A DNA stretch of 64,000 nt from Klebsormidium nitens (Eukaryota > Streptophyta > Klebsormidiophyceae > Klebsormidiales > Klebsormidiaceae): assembly GCA_000708835.1 (NCBI GenBank), contig DF237039.1, forward strand, positions 150,035 to 214,034, written 5' to 3'. Positions 11,063 through 20,900 of the stretch are shown in pieces. Under the pieces are notes generated by a model. It had not been told where the DNA came from. It did no database searches and was given only the letters and a program-made list of their open reading frames with translations. Position numbers and translations under genes: made by a program. Position 1 is the first letter of the stretch; the number at the start of each line of letters is the position of its first letter.

Positions 11063-13896
11063 ATGATCCTCACGGAGCGGCCTTTTGAACACGTTGCACT
11101 ATCTGTTATGAATGGTTATGAGTCCTACGAGCAGCGTCCAGATACTTCTGGCGCTGCTGCAAGCCAAGAGCTTTCGCAGTTTGATGCCGCCTCGCGTCTC
11201 GAGGCAGAGGACACTGGTAGAGGCGTTGGGAGATCGAGGTTCAGGTTTGCAATGGTTTGTGCTTCAAACCAGAACCGCAGCATGGCGGCACATGCACTCC
11301 TCCAGAAAAGCGGCCTTCTGGTCAACTCCTATGGCACAGGCTCTCAGGTGAAGCTATTAAAGTGATTTGTTCAGCTGAAATTCTAGTGCTTACCCTGCAG
11401 TTATTTTCTGCCTGCATCTTCTCTTTATGGTTGCCACTTGTTTGCCTTCGGTATAGGGGTTCCACATTGTCGGACTGGTCCAGATTGTTTGCCTAATGCA
11501 TTTAATCATACTGGCACTTAATCTTATGTACCTTCGCCATATTCGTGGAAGGCACTTTGTGCGCTGATTGGGTGTTACATTGCTGTGGTGGTTGTGTTCT
11601 CAGGTGAAGCTTCCAGGGCCCAGCCAGAAGGAGCCAAATATCTACAGCTTTGGCACTACATACCAGAAGATGCATGACGAGCTAGCCGCACAGAACCCAA
11701 GCCTGTATCCTCCTCAAAAGAGCGGCCATCAAGTAGCGCTTATCCATATGTTGTTTTGCCTGAACTTATGTTGTGAATAACCTACTGCACCAGTCTGGTT
11801 GTGATGAAACATTTGCTGCTCTTTGCTTTCCACGAAGAAGCTGCGGTACGTCGACCTGTCCAGCTGTTGATGTTTTCTGCCGATGATTTGTCCGGGGATA
11901 TCTGATAATTGCAAGCACTTCATAGGTCCCGAAAATACAGCTCATTAGTACTGTCAGCAGAGTCGTATTGCAAGAAATGTTTTGACAGCACCCCCCTCTT
12001 TCAGATTGTTTCTTGAGTATCTATCTTTTCTATTTGATTGTACGTGTCAATTTCCTTTATCGTCTGTCCCTTGACAACAAGCAGATACCGCAAAAATGGG
12101 ATTCTGGAGATGCTACAACGAAACATGGCGGTAAAAGGAGCTCCTCAGCGGTGGCAGGACAACCATGAAGATGGATTTTTTGACATTGTCCTAACCTTTG
12201 AGGAGCGGGTATTTGATGCTGTCCTAGAAGGTGAGCTCACCTTAGGATCACTTTTGTGATTCAAATGTTGATTCCTGCTGCTCATGCCCAGAAATTCAAT
12301 TCTGCCAGTCAGGGCAACACTTCATCCTCTTGTGCAAGTCCAGAGTAGCAGTTCTGAGCCCCTGATGTTATCATCACCTCCTAGTGATTACAGAGATGTA
12401 CGGGGAAGGATCGCCAGCAGTCTGCCTATCATACCGTGGACCAATCTGGATAATCACCTATGCTTTTCGTTAGAAAGTCTGCACCTATGTTTTAGGACTA
12501 TGCTCAATATGCAGTCGTTGTTAGGTATTCGAATGTTTCAACAATTGAGGGCCAGTCCCAACTTTTGTGTTTCCTCACTTGATTGCGTATTGTGATTGTT
12601 CTTGTTTCTTGCTTCCTTCTGAAGAGCGTTATGCATTACTGTCAGGGCCTGTACAAATGTGCAGGAGGGGATACTCGCAGGGAACTGCCGGTGTTTCATA
12701 TTGTGCAGCTTTTGGTTGCATTTTGGAATCTGGCCAGGGTTCCGTTGTCCGTGACAAATGGCCCTGCTGAGGATCTACTCGCTGTGTGTGCAGATATGCA
12801 GAGTAGGCAAAGCAAGGGACAGAGTGCTCTTGTGGTCCATCTGGAAATCAGAGATAGCCATGAGGAGGCAGCCTCAGGAGCCAAACTGGCTCTTGAGCTT
12901 TGTCAAATGGTGAGGAATGGGACTTTGAACAACGCTTGTACGGTGGTTTTGTCTGTTTTTGCCAATCTGAAGCTTTGCCTTGATCGGAGTGAGCAGTCTC
13001 CTTGCAGAGATGGATGTACAGAATCTTTGTCTTTCTCATGTCCAACGCGTGTACACCAACGTGTGACTACACACACCGCCACAATATACGAGGCCAACTC
13101 AGTTTATACTAGCCTTGCACGGTCAACTCAAGCAGTTCTCCATAGTCTCCGAGTCTTGGAGTATTCCTTTCGGACGGGAGAAAGTATCAACACTGGACGA
13201 TTAGCAGACATGACGCCGCGCATGCCGATGAAGGCTGTAAGCAATCTACCGTAGCAGGGTGCGATGATCCTCATAATTGGATATGGGAGGATCGATGTTG
13301 CTATAGGAGGGTTGTGCAATTCAGTCCTTCTTCTCCGCTGTGCGCTCCTAAGCGGATATAGGCCCATCAAAAGTTGGTCAATGCAAGTCGGAGCTTTGCA
13401 GCCGCTGGACACTAAATTGACAATCCATTTGCCCAAGTGGGGCTCTGAATCCGCAGTGCACATGTTGGCTCACTCTGGGTAGCACAACCAGTAACTTTGT
13501 ATATATTCGGATGCCTGCAAGCATAGTGATATCAAGCTTGTCAGGTACAGGTTTGCTTCTTTTGTGTTCGGCAAAGGCTGGCCAGGTGTCCACCTTTTGA
13601 CACTTGGCCGGCACCAAAGCACTTCACATTCATGCCCAACCCTGTAAGATGGGTAAGACTTGCCTCGGATTCATGAATATCGAATATCGACTGAAGTCAG
13701 GGCGCTATCCGGTTGTCTAATCGATGCAATCTGTTAGCTAGCCTTCGTCATGGAAGTTTCAACTGACTCCCAAATTTCCTGCTTGTGCTTGCAGTTTGAG
13801 GAAGTAGAAGCTTGGGAAGACGGAGTAGATCTAGTTTTAGAGAGATTTGAAAAGCGCTACAAACGAAGACCAATATACGAAGTATGTTTCTTCTAG
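11063..13896 (+). CDS. SSU72: RNA polymerase II CTD phosphatase SSU72
   Basis: SSU72 dephosphorylates Ser5 of the RNA polymerase II C-terminal domain and works with the cleavage/polyadenylation machinery in the nucleus. Five exons agree in phase: 11063-11347, 11604-11704, 12085-12230, 12794-12909 and 13795-13896, encoding 249 aa. The catalytic P-loop is visible as CASNQNRS (Cys-x5-Arg-Ser) in FRFAMVCASNQNRSM, followed by NSYGTGSQVKLPGPS, NIYSFGTTYQKM, the aspartate-bearing FDIVLTFEERVFDAV, and IRDSHEEAASGAKLALELC. It ends RRPIYEVCFF, a family-typical tail. The usual protein starts close to FRFAMVCASN. The ATG chosen here adds about 57 residues of low-complexity N-terminus; an internal ATG at 11108 would shorten this. 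The intron 1 boundaries carry a 14-bp direct repeat. The gene is tail-to-tail with the Siva gene. Confidence 0.93.
11342..11611 (+). repeat. 14-bp direct repeat flanking SSU72 intron 1
   Basis: The 14-mer tctcaggtgaagct occurs at 11342-11355, across the exon 1/intron 1 donor, and again at 11598-11611, across the intron 1/exon 2 acceptor. Copy spacing is 256 bp, the intron length. The duplicated block contains an AGGT proto-splice site used as donor in one copy and as acceptor/exon start in the other. Confidence 0.85.
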
Positions 13897-14143
13897 CTTC
13901 AACAATCTACAACGAATGGTCCACTGCATGTGCATGAATCTCGTCGACCATGTGGCACTAAGTGATATATAACACAGGTTGAAATCATTCTTAGTGACCA
14001 CGCTTCGATGCACTGGAAACAAAAGCAGGCTGGCAACCAACAGACCGCGTCACGGGCGGCTAAAGCTTTCAATGTCAGAAGCGTAGAACCATACAACTCG
14101 ACAAAGGTTCAGTCTTAGTACCGGTAATACACGATAATGAGAT

Positions 14144-15682
14144 TCACGTCCGTGTTGGTCGATAGTATCTTGAAATATCCTCGGATTTGAAGCCTCGCTG
14201 CGAAAGTTGACTTCTTGATGGGCTTCCGGATGCTCGTCTGGAATGTGTTTCGTTGCACTCCAGGCAGAAAACTCGATCATACCGTTCGTCATAGCTGCAA
14301 GATTACAAAGAACAGTGTTTATTGCGCCCTTTATTCTTGGTGCATAAATGAGTGTCCTGAAGCTGCGCATGCCATCAGATTGCCTTTGTCGAAGGCCGGC
14401 GGCCAAAAAGGCGGCGGCTCAAACACTGATTGCGTAATCAGCCAGGAGCATCAAGTCGGTGGCCGAGTTCGGCCACGTGACGAACGTCCCTGAGGCAAAT
14501 TCAGCCGCTTCCCGTGTTACTACCCCTCACTAAACTTCGTATGAAGCCTGCAGTGCTAATAATAAAGATGTACTCTGGACTCGCCATTCAGTCCACCCAA
14601 GATTCATATGTCCTTCTCTATTCCCTGGTTCGTCCCGATGAGCGGACCCGGAGCAAGGCTAACTATTTGCAGGCTTCGCAAGATGCCTTTAAAGGCTTCG
14701 GCTTTTTTGTAAAACGACATAAAACGACGCTCAGACATGCTGAGACGAGCGAAGTCGATTGGAAGAGCTGCCAAGGTCGTGATGCGAGGTGGGGTGCTCC
14801 TTAACAAAAGACAAGAACCTTTTAGCTCCTTTTTTGGCTTTTCGCTTTATTCATTGTACTTTAGGTCCTGATGCAAAGCGCTTTGAAGCTTGCTAGATCA
14901 ACCGGCCGTTGTGTTTCTTACATCGGTTTGATTCCCTTGGAATTGTACCTTTGAAGAATGTACTGTTGGGCACAATCGACCCCGCTTTAGTTGGGAACCG
15001 ATGTTCTCCGACGATCCTCAGCGAAACTTTGCTCTAGCGGTCTCTCAAAAAAGACAGGTGCCAGCGTTCTTGCAGCGAACCTGGGTCGCACTTCGAGAGG
15101 TTTGTACTGCCACAGGAGGCCACATAAGCGGACGATCCCGCAAGGGGTAAGGAACGGGCTCACTTACTTTGTAACGGAGCACTGTTCACAGAAGGGCTCT
15201 TGACAACTCTCGCAAGTGCGTTCGCGCCCACAGCAAAGCCGTTGCCTGCAACGCAACCAGATAGCGGGAAGCTAAGTATCGTCGCCTAACGTTTGGTGGT
15301 ACCTCTACGAATCCGTCTCTCAAATTTTGGTGCAGAAGTTTCGAATCTGAGGCTTTCTTTGAGGCCTCCGTGAAGCAGACTTTCCCCTTTTTGCTGCTTG
15401 AAGAATAGACTCTTCCTATTCCTTGAGACAGCCGGGTACAAGTCGTTTCCCGCCCTCAAGGAAACACACATTGAAATACGAGGACTTCCAAGCAGATCGA
15501 CCTTCCGCCACTCCCACAAGTGTGAAAAATGGGACTACTCACTCGCAGTGCGTGCAAAACGTCTCGCCTGGGTCCCCGCACTCTCCACATCTCCAATCCG
15601 ATACGTCGATGTCCATAGCCCCTGTTTCGCTGACTGCAGTCCCGGCGCCGTTTGGGCCGTGAGACAGGGCGGGGGTGCCCAT
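14144..15682 (-). CDS. Siva-family cysteine-rich zinc-binding protein
   Basis: Three exons join in phase on the minus strand: 15682-15543 (ATG at 15682), 15245-15168 and 14294-14144, giving 122 aa. The core is a run of Cys pairs: DWRCGECGDPGETFCTHCEQ, RLCCGRERTCESCQEPFCEQ, then CSVTNYDERYDRVFCLECN. Spacing and order match the C-terminal cysteine-rich domain of the Siva family (animal apoptosis regulatory protein Siva; plant members exist), which binds zinc and mediates protein contacts. The N-terminus is short and Gly/Ser/Ala-rich and the tail is Ser/Arg-rich, ending YYRPTRT. Splice sites are GTGAGT and GTAAGT donors with CAG acceptors. No exon is long enough to stand out alone, so the gene is easy to miss. 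What it does in algae or plants is unknown; no animal death-domain partner region is visible. Confidence 0.82.
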
Positions 15683-17961
15683 ACTACCAACACCTTGAAA
15701 GAAATGCATAAGAAATCACTTTCTGATATCGGTCCAGGTGTGGTTGGGGAGTCTAGCCGAAAAAGGTATGACAGCTGTTCCGGGCCAACTTACGCCCCCT
15801 TTGTTGTGGTCGGGTACTGCAGTACCCTGGATCCGTGTATTCAAACAGAAAGTTTCCGTGGGAGAAGGTATTGGGTTTTTGGCCTTGAATGGCTCCTGGA
15901 AGAAACTGTAATTGTGCGGAAAAGCTGTGCTCGCTTTCAAGATTGCAGGAAGTCCGATTGGCCTCTGACATTGAGACAAGGAATCAATGGACTGGGATGT
16001 CTTCCAATTTGACCCCTGGAAAGGAAACTCAAAGCGACAAGATGGTTGAGTATGGGTTAAAGAAAACCACAGATTAAGAATCAAAGGTGCATCACTCTAA
16101 CGGGTAGGTAAGGAACGCTGAAACTATAGTAGATGTCCGTTCGCACTTTGGCACAACCTGACCTCACACCAACACAAAGTCAAGAGACTCCAGGGGAAAG
16201 TAAGGGCCGCATTGGTAATCTGTTACGCGTTGCCCCTTCCTAGATAACAGAAGTAGGTACTTTGGCTTCCTTACTGATATTGTCACCAAAGGAGGGTTCC
16301 TGGCAATAGGATGAATCAAAAGCCACATTCGCCGAAAATGAACCATCTGAAGTTGCCAGACTTACTAGGGTCTCGAGATCCTGACGCTATATTCTGGTGG
16401 TGAGTGCCCGTGCTTCCATTGGGAGCCCCGTTAGAATGGTCTGAGGCGGCGCTTGCCCTGGCGCCGGCTCTAAGTAACCTCAGAGTGTGTTCTGTAGGAA
16501 AGAAGCGCCATGACTGTTACATAGATTTGAGGGAAAAGGGCAGCAGCAGTCAACGAAAGGCCACAGGCTTGTCCAATGGACGTTCGACTTTCTGGTGGCA
16601 TGATCTGACCATTCTGATTTGTGCATCTGGAATGCTCATGATCACCACTAAAAGACCTTCTTGGCGGAGAGGAATGTTTGAGACATCATAAACCGCACTT
16701 AAGCATCAGGGAATGTCAAGAGTACTTGAGAGGTGTGTCCACAACAAGTACGTACAGCACTTGCCCAACATCCAAGAGGGAATGAAGCATTAAAAAGCTG
16801 GTATCTTAAGTTCTTGGGGGGTCACATTGGCCAATCTACGTCGCCAACCGCCAGTTATAAGAGATGTGTCCAATGTGAGACTCAGTTCCGCAGTCACCCC
16901 AGCCGCGATTGCCCAGAGGATGAAAGGAGCACAATGGAGAAGTCTGTTGAACATCCGCAGGGTAATGTGAAGTGCGTGGACCTTGTATGCTGGCAGTATC
17001 TTCTTTCAAACGCGTGCCCTGGCCCCTCTCCTGTCGGCCCCCGGTTGGCTCCCTTCGCTTCACCATACCAGCAAATAATCCAGCAGCTTCTTCGAGAAAC
17101 TTCGTCCCACCTGACTACTGGCGAGGTACTTTTTCTGGCCGTACAGATGCCGCAAGAGGAGCCTAGCTCAGCTTCAAGTAAGTGCCTCTATCGTTTTGTA
17201 CACTTCATGCAAGCACCGAGACCAACCCACTCTTCGGGCTTTTCTGATTCGTATCAAAGATGCCAGGATTGAATAGCTGGCCAATGCACGCAGGGCGACG
17301 GATCTAGAGATAAGTGCAAAACCTAAGGCTAGGACCTTCTAATGAGTTTCTGAAGTGGACGATGATGATGGAGGTCAGCATTGGGCGCCTTTAACCACCT
17401 TCATAGCTTGGCAGCTTGCACTCTGAACAAATTGAATCAGTCCCACGGTGCAATTGCAGCGGCAGCCTTGGCGGCTGGTCCAGCCTCAGGCCCAGGGACG
17501 AGTTCGAAGACTCGAGCAGAGACGTAGAACAGCGTCCAGTATCCGAAAACGTGGTGGTTCGACGCCGAAGATACAATCGGTATTGTAGCCCTCTGCGAAA
17601 TGCACAGGGTCGAATCACTCAAAGTTGGCTAGGACGCCTTCGTCGTACCGTGACCAGCGCGGGGCCTTTCCCAGCCTTCGGTTTTATTGGCGAAACAGTG
17701 CCGCTGCCACTGGCGCCATGCAAGCTTCAGAATCACAAGCTTGCGACTTTTCTCTGTTTCTCCTGTGGATCAAACGCTTGATGACAGCGTCAAGACACAA
17801 GCGTACGATCCCGCACCTTTATTGAAGTTTCACTTGTTGCTAGCTCCCTATCCTCACTTCAATGTTCCTCCAGCTCAATGTGCTCTGAACCCTAATCTCC
17901 GGCCCGCTGAATGGCTTAGCTCTAAACACTCCGGATACTGATGTCTTGAGAAGCATCTGGA
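15683..17961. other. Poorly explained 2.3 kb between the Siva and LRR-IQ genes
   Basis: Upstream of both flanking divergent genes, this stretch holds many overlapping open frames, including a 180-codon plus-strand frame at 16733-17272 and a 205-codon frame overlapping the Siva gene at 15398-16012. None shows a family motif. The best candidate coding piece is the minus-strand exon at 17437-17592, listed separately. Another piece, at 17050-17166 on the plus strand, reads FVPPDYWRGTFSGRTDAARG before a stop, but I could not attach it to other exons. Confidence 0.35.
17437..17592 (-). CDS. Possible terminal exon of an unidentified small protein
   Basis: After a CAG acceptor (17595-17593) the minus strand reads 51 codons to a TGA at 17437. 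The peptide contains SNHHVFGYWTLFYVSARVFE, a hydrophobic probable membrane helix, and ends with a Pro/Ala-rich tail, AAKAAAAIAPWD. Codon use is GC-rich at third positions like the confirmed exons. There is no in-frame ATG and I could not find a matching upstream exon, so the gene is incomplete in this reading. It would be divergent from the LRR-IQ gene, which starts about 370 bp away on the other strand. A chance open frame in a CpG-rich stretch remains possible. Confidence 0.3.
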   Translation of the reverse strand, partial: RATIPIVSSASNHHVFGYWTLFYVSARVFELVPGPEAGPAAKAAAAIAPWD

Positions 17962-20900
17962 ATGGCGACCTCTTTGCGGCGGAGCATATCCAGTATGCCG
18001 AGCCAAAGGGGCTCCTTTGCAAACCCATTGCCAGCTGACAGCAGCTTTGCAAGCATGTCTGGATTTCTTGAGCTTGAAGCGACTCAGCAGCTAGCGCCAC
18101 CAGCGGACCGTTTTAGCGTTGTTGGCACCTCTAGCTTTGTTGGGGGCACAGGTGAAGAGTGCGCAGACCTTCGAGGGCGGGGATTGGTGGCCCTGCCTGC
18201 GCTTGGGAGACAGTCAGGGTTGACCGCAGTGGACCTTTCAAACAATAGCATAGCAGGCCTGGAGTCAGCTCCGGAAGAGTTGCCGGACGATCTGCAGGTG
18301 AGCTGACAAAATTCTATCTTCGTTTGGCATTGAAGGCATTGCGGATGGTAGCTGGAGGTGCTTGACTTTGGCAGATTGGGTTTAATGGTTTTACCGGCTG
18401 TTGTTGATAGACAATGTTGACCAGCCAGCATGATGCAGACGGTGATTCGCAAGCTGTTTTGAGTACTCAGATCTGCTGTCCTTTTTCGAGGACAATATGG
18501 CCTGCAATCAAAGTCAAGCGAGTCAGTCAGGTCAGATCAGTCAGGAGATCTTAAGAGCATCATCTTCTCTTCAGGCCTCCCCTCGCATCTTCCTTCTTAT
18601 TGGCCACAACTTGAAGCTATTCAACTCAAAGCACCCCCAGTCGATCTGCAAATTTGGCTGAAACTCTTTCCTGCCATGAGCAATGCTTCTGGAATGGTAC
18701 GTCAGTCTTCAGTTGCTCCAGTCGCCGCCGGCATTGTGCAAGTCACCGCAGCATTCCACCTAGCAGGCTGCTTAAGAACAGCTCACTTGCGTAAAGCCAG
18801 CTTACACGGTCAGCAACCAGATCTCCCCTCATGATCAGCAATCAGCTCTCAACCCCTCCTCTTTCTCACCTCAGACCAGTCTCGTTTCAAACTCTCAGTG
18901 TCTCCCTCTACTACTTCCAGATGCTCTCCCTGGCTGGTAACAAGCTCTCGGACCTCTGCCACCTAAAGTACCTGACTGCGTGCACCTCCCTCATCGACCT
19001 CGACATCTCAGGCAACCCTGTAACCGATGGTGCCGCCAGGATTGGCTTCGACCTTCGACCGTTCCTGCTCTTCCTTCTGCCACGGTTGCAGAGGTGAGGG
19101 TGATTATCCTGGCTTTTACCCTTTCTGGACTTGACCCGTTGCTTATGGAAGGCCGGGACTTTGTGAACCACTGCCCTATGAATTCAGTGGCATAGGCAGA
19201 TTGAACAATCCTCAGCTCTTGTCTGTCACAGTAAGGGACTATCCTATAATTCGCGGTCTGGCAGAGACTTGCACGTTGGATAAAGCCCACATACTACGTG
19301 GGGAAGCGAATTTCTGACCTGAGCGACAACCTATTGGAAGCATTGACTGCAGTGAACAGCTGAGACTTATTTCCTCGTATCCACTTGATTGGCGGGAAGA
19401 GCAAGGGCGCTCGAAGACGACTCGCTTGGTTCATAGCGAACTTTCTGGGGCACTTTACATTCTTATCCACTTCGCTCTTTTTGTTCTCCGTTTTTCCGTC
19501 TCTTCGACCCCGTGATATCGAAGCGACGGTCCTTCGTTCATAACGTATCTTCCCATTCCGTCTGAAGGGATCTCCCGCAAACACCGGCTTGCAAACAACC
19601 TGCTGCTTTCACGTGGATCCGGAAACCTCACTTTTTCGACGGCGCTGAGTGCCGAAACTCGGAAGTGAATGACGACTGGGCTCGGACCTACGTATAGCTA
19701 GCTGCATCAAGGCCTTGAAACTGACTCTTCACCACAAGCGCAAGAACACGATGCATTGCTTTCAAAAAATGCTTCCACACAATGTTGCTTGAGTACCAAC
19801 AATTGTCTTATGAGGGCGACGGGCTGTTTCGACCCAACTTTCGGAGAAGCTAGAGTGTCGAAGGTTGTTTTCTCAATCAAATCTGTACTCAGACTTGATT
19901 CCTATTTCCTTGATTCCAGCCCAATCCCGGACATGGAGAAGGTGGAAAGAAGCTGTATCCAGATCCTTTCCAGCCGTTCGAAGAATTGTTGAGGAATCGT
20001 CGTACAAATACGGAATACTTTAAGAATCGAACCAAGGGATATACAGAAACAGCTGCTATGGAAACCCTCAAATCCCGAAACCGTGAATATGTTCTGACGC
20101 TTCTCCCAGGCTGAACGGGCAGGACGTCCGGCAGGCGCGGCTGCTGGAGGCGTCGCGCACGCTATTCACGGACGCCCGAGGGCGGCTGTCGGACCGGCTA
20201 CTGGAGATGCTGGACGACGGACGGCAGGTCGAGCTGACGCACTACCTGTCGCAGCAGGTCAGCCTGACGTCAGCTGAAAGACAGCGGTCCTATCCTCCAT
20301 GAAACGGGCGTCTAGCTTCGCTTAGAGGGACAATTGACTGTCGCGAAACCGCACATGTAAGACTTTTAAAGCCAACGGTAGAGACCCCGAAATGTGGAAC
20401 GTTTCTCTGACGAAACGTTTGCAATTCCCCTACACGTGTTTGGCCTGTTGGGACGTTGTGAAGATCGACAGTCCCTTCGACTGTCCCTTGCGCCTCTGCG
20501 GCAGTCCTTTCACCTGTGTACGTTGTGGACATCGGTACCAGAATGCAGCAAAACTTGCCAAATCTGCAAAACACTACAATCACAGGACCTAAAGCCTTTC
20601 AGGGAATGTTGTTGGGTTGTATCAAAGCCCTGAGAATTTGTCCACGGAATGCTTGCTGGGAGTGGCAACAACCGCCAGTTCTGGTCTGTGCTTCTCCAAC
20701 AAGCTAGTAGCTGCAATCCCCTCCGCTCTCTTCCTCCTCTACCAAGCCTCTTGGCCTCTCTTTTTTTCCTCTCCTCTCTTCAGACGTTTACTTCCACAAT
20801 CTGCTTCGTTTTCCCTTGGTATCATCTTAGACTACTTGTTCTGAGCTTCTCATCTTTGAGCTTTCTCCCGTCAACTTTTGCGCTGCCCACACTTTCTACA

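Noticed and set aside
15034-15106. A third exon for the Siva gene at 15106-15034, in phase after exon 2 and ending in a stop
   Set aside because: The exon at 14294-14144 also fits the phase and supplies the family's expected NYDERYDRVFCLEC segment, so it is clearly better.
16733-17272. 180-codon plus-strand frame with scattered Cys and His
   Set aside because: No regular zinc-finger spacing, no family motif and other open frames overlap it. Kept only as part of the unexplained region.
18500-18550. gtcagtcag-rich short repeat in LRR-IQ intron 1
   Set aside because: Simple low-complexity run without structure or coding meaning.
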